Shown here in pieces: positions 63,854 through 64,000 of a stretch of DNA of 64,000 nucleotides. Source of the stretch: Henricia sp. BOLD:AAB3569 (lineage: Eukaryota; Echinodermata; Asteroidea; Spinulosida; Echinasteridae). The position numbers and the translations under genes are program-made. Every line of letters starts with the position of its first letter. The first letter of the stretch is position 1. The notes beneath the pieces were generated by a model. The model was not told where the DNA came from. It was given only the letters and a program-made list of their open reading frames with translations, and made no database searches. The stretch lies in NCBI GenBank assembly GCA_037783545.1, contig JBBELK010000534.1, positions 868,001-932,000 on the forward strand, written 5' to 3'.

Positions 63854-63986
63854 AAGGCACAGGCTCGTCAGCAATACGCGCGCGCCAAATTCGTGCCACG
63901 AAATACGCAGCTCCACAGCATGGAGCTGCGTATTTTGTGGCACGAATTTGGCGCGCGCGTATTGCTGACGAGCCTGTGCCTTTTAA
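63854..63986. mobile_element. hairpin element with about 60-bp arms (GCGCGCGC)
   Basis: ggcacaggctcgtcagcaat, acgcgcgcgccaaattcgtg, ccacgaaatacgcagctcca then a 5-base loop and the near-exact inverse ending ctgacgagcctgtgcctttt, aa. Single arms occur as a direct tandem at 22059-22203. ttaaaggcac / gtgccttttaa at the borders suggests a TTAA-type element. Confidence 0.92.
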
Positions 63987-64000
63987 GTTAGCAGAATTAA

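Overview
The window is nuclear DNA from an animal, most likely a marine invertebrate deuterostome (echinoderm, hemichordate or cephalochordate grade; the exact taxon cannot be fixed from the sequence). The reasons are small exons with GT-AG (and one GC-AG) introns, two recognisable metazoan genes, very many short inverted-repeat transposons, tRNA-derived SINEs, and frequent tacatgta-type words. There is no bacterial-style gene organisation, and almost all of the remaining open reading frames are repeat or chance ORFs.

Two genes face each other tail to tail. On the + strand, positions 712 to 16790 carry the last 12 coding exons (about 385 residues) of INTS3, the Integrator complex subunit 3; its upstream exons lie outside the window. 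On the - strand, positions 53070 down to 33885 carry a complete five-exon coding sequence (242 residues) for a Ric/RIT-type Ras-like GTPase. All exon phases join correctly in both models. The two genes work in unrelated processes (snRNA/mRNA 3' processing and DNA repair versus membrane signalling), and nothing suggests they are functionally linked. About 17 kb of repeat-rich intergenic DNA separates them. Beyond the Ric start, 53.1 to 64 kb holds a candidate Ric promoter (NRF-1-like site and E-box), a unique stretch near 57.9-58.4 kb that could be the first exon of a further + strand gene, and more transposons.

Most of the rest is non-autonomous transposon sequence. At least five families end in TTAA with inverted termini (called A, B, B', D and K here; piggyBac-like by their target site). 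Others are TA-flanked (mariner-like), two show exact 8-bp target duplications (hAT-like), and one is a retrotransposed insert with a 15-bp target duplication and a (CTCA)n tail. Elements are often nested, up to three insertions inside one older copy at 56.5-57.8 kb. There are also long hairpins (one of about 480 bp, one of about 120 bp, and a perfect 62-bp palindrome) and minisatellites inside introns. The unusual content is therefore architectural: stacked hairpin-forming MITEs, and a minisatellite that occupies most of an INTS3 intron. I found no operon-like or defence-like system. Family letters are labels for this window only, and repeat boundaries are by-eye estimates unless a terminal repeat or target duplication fixes them.
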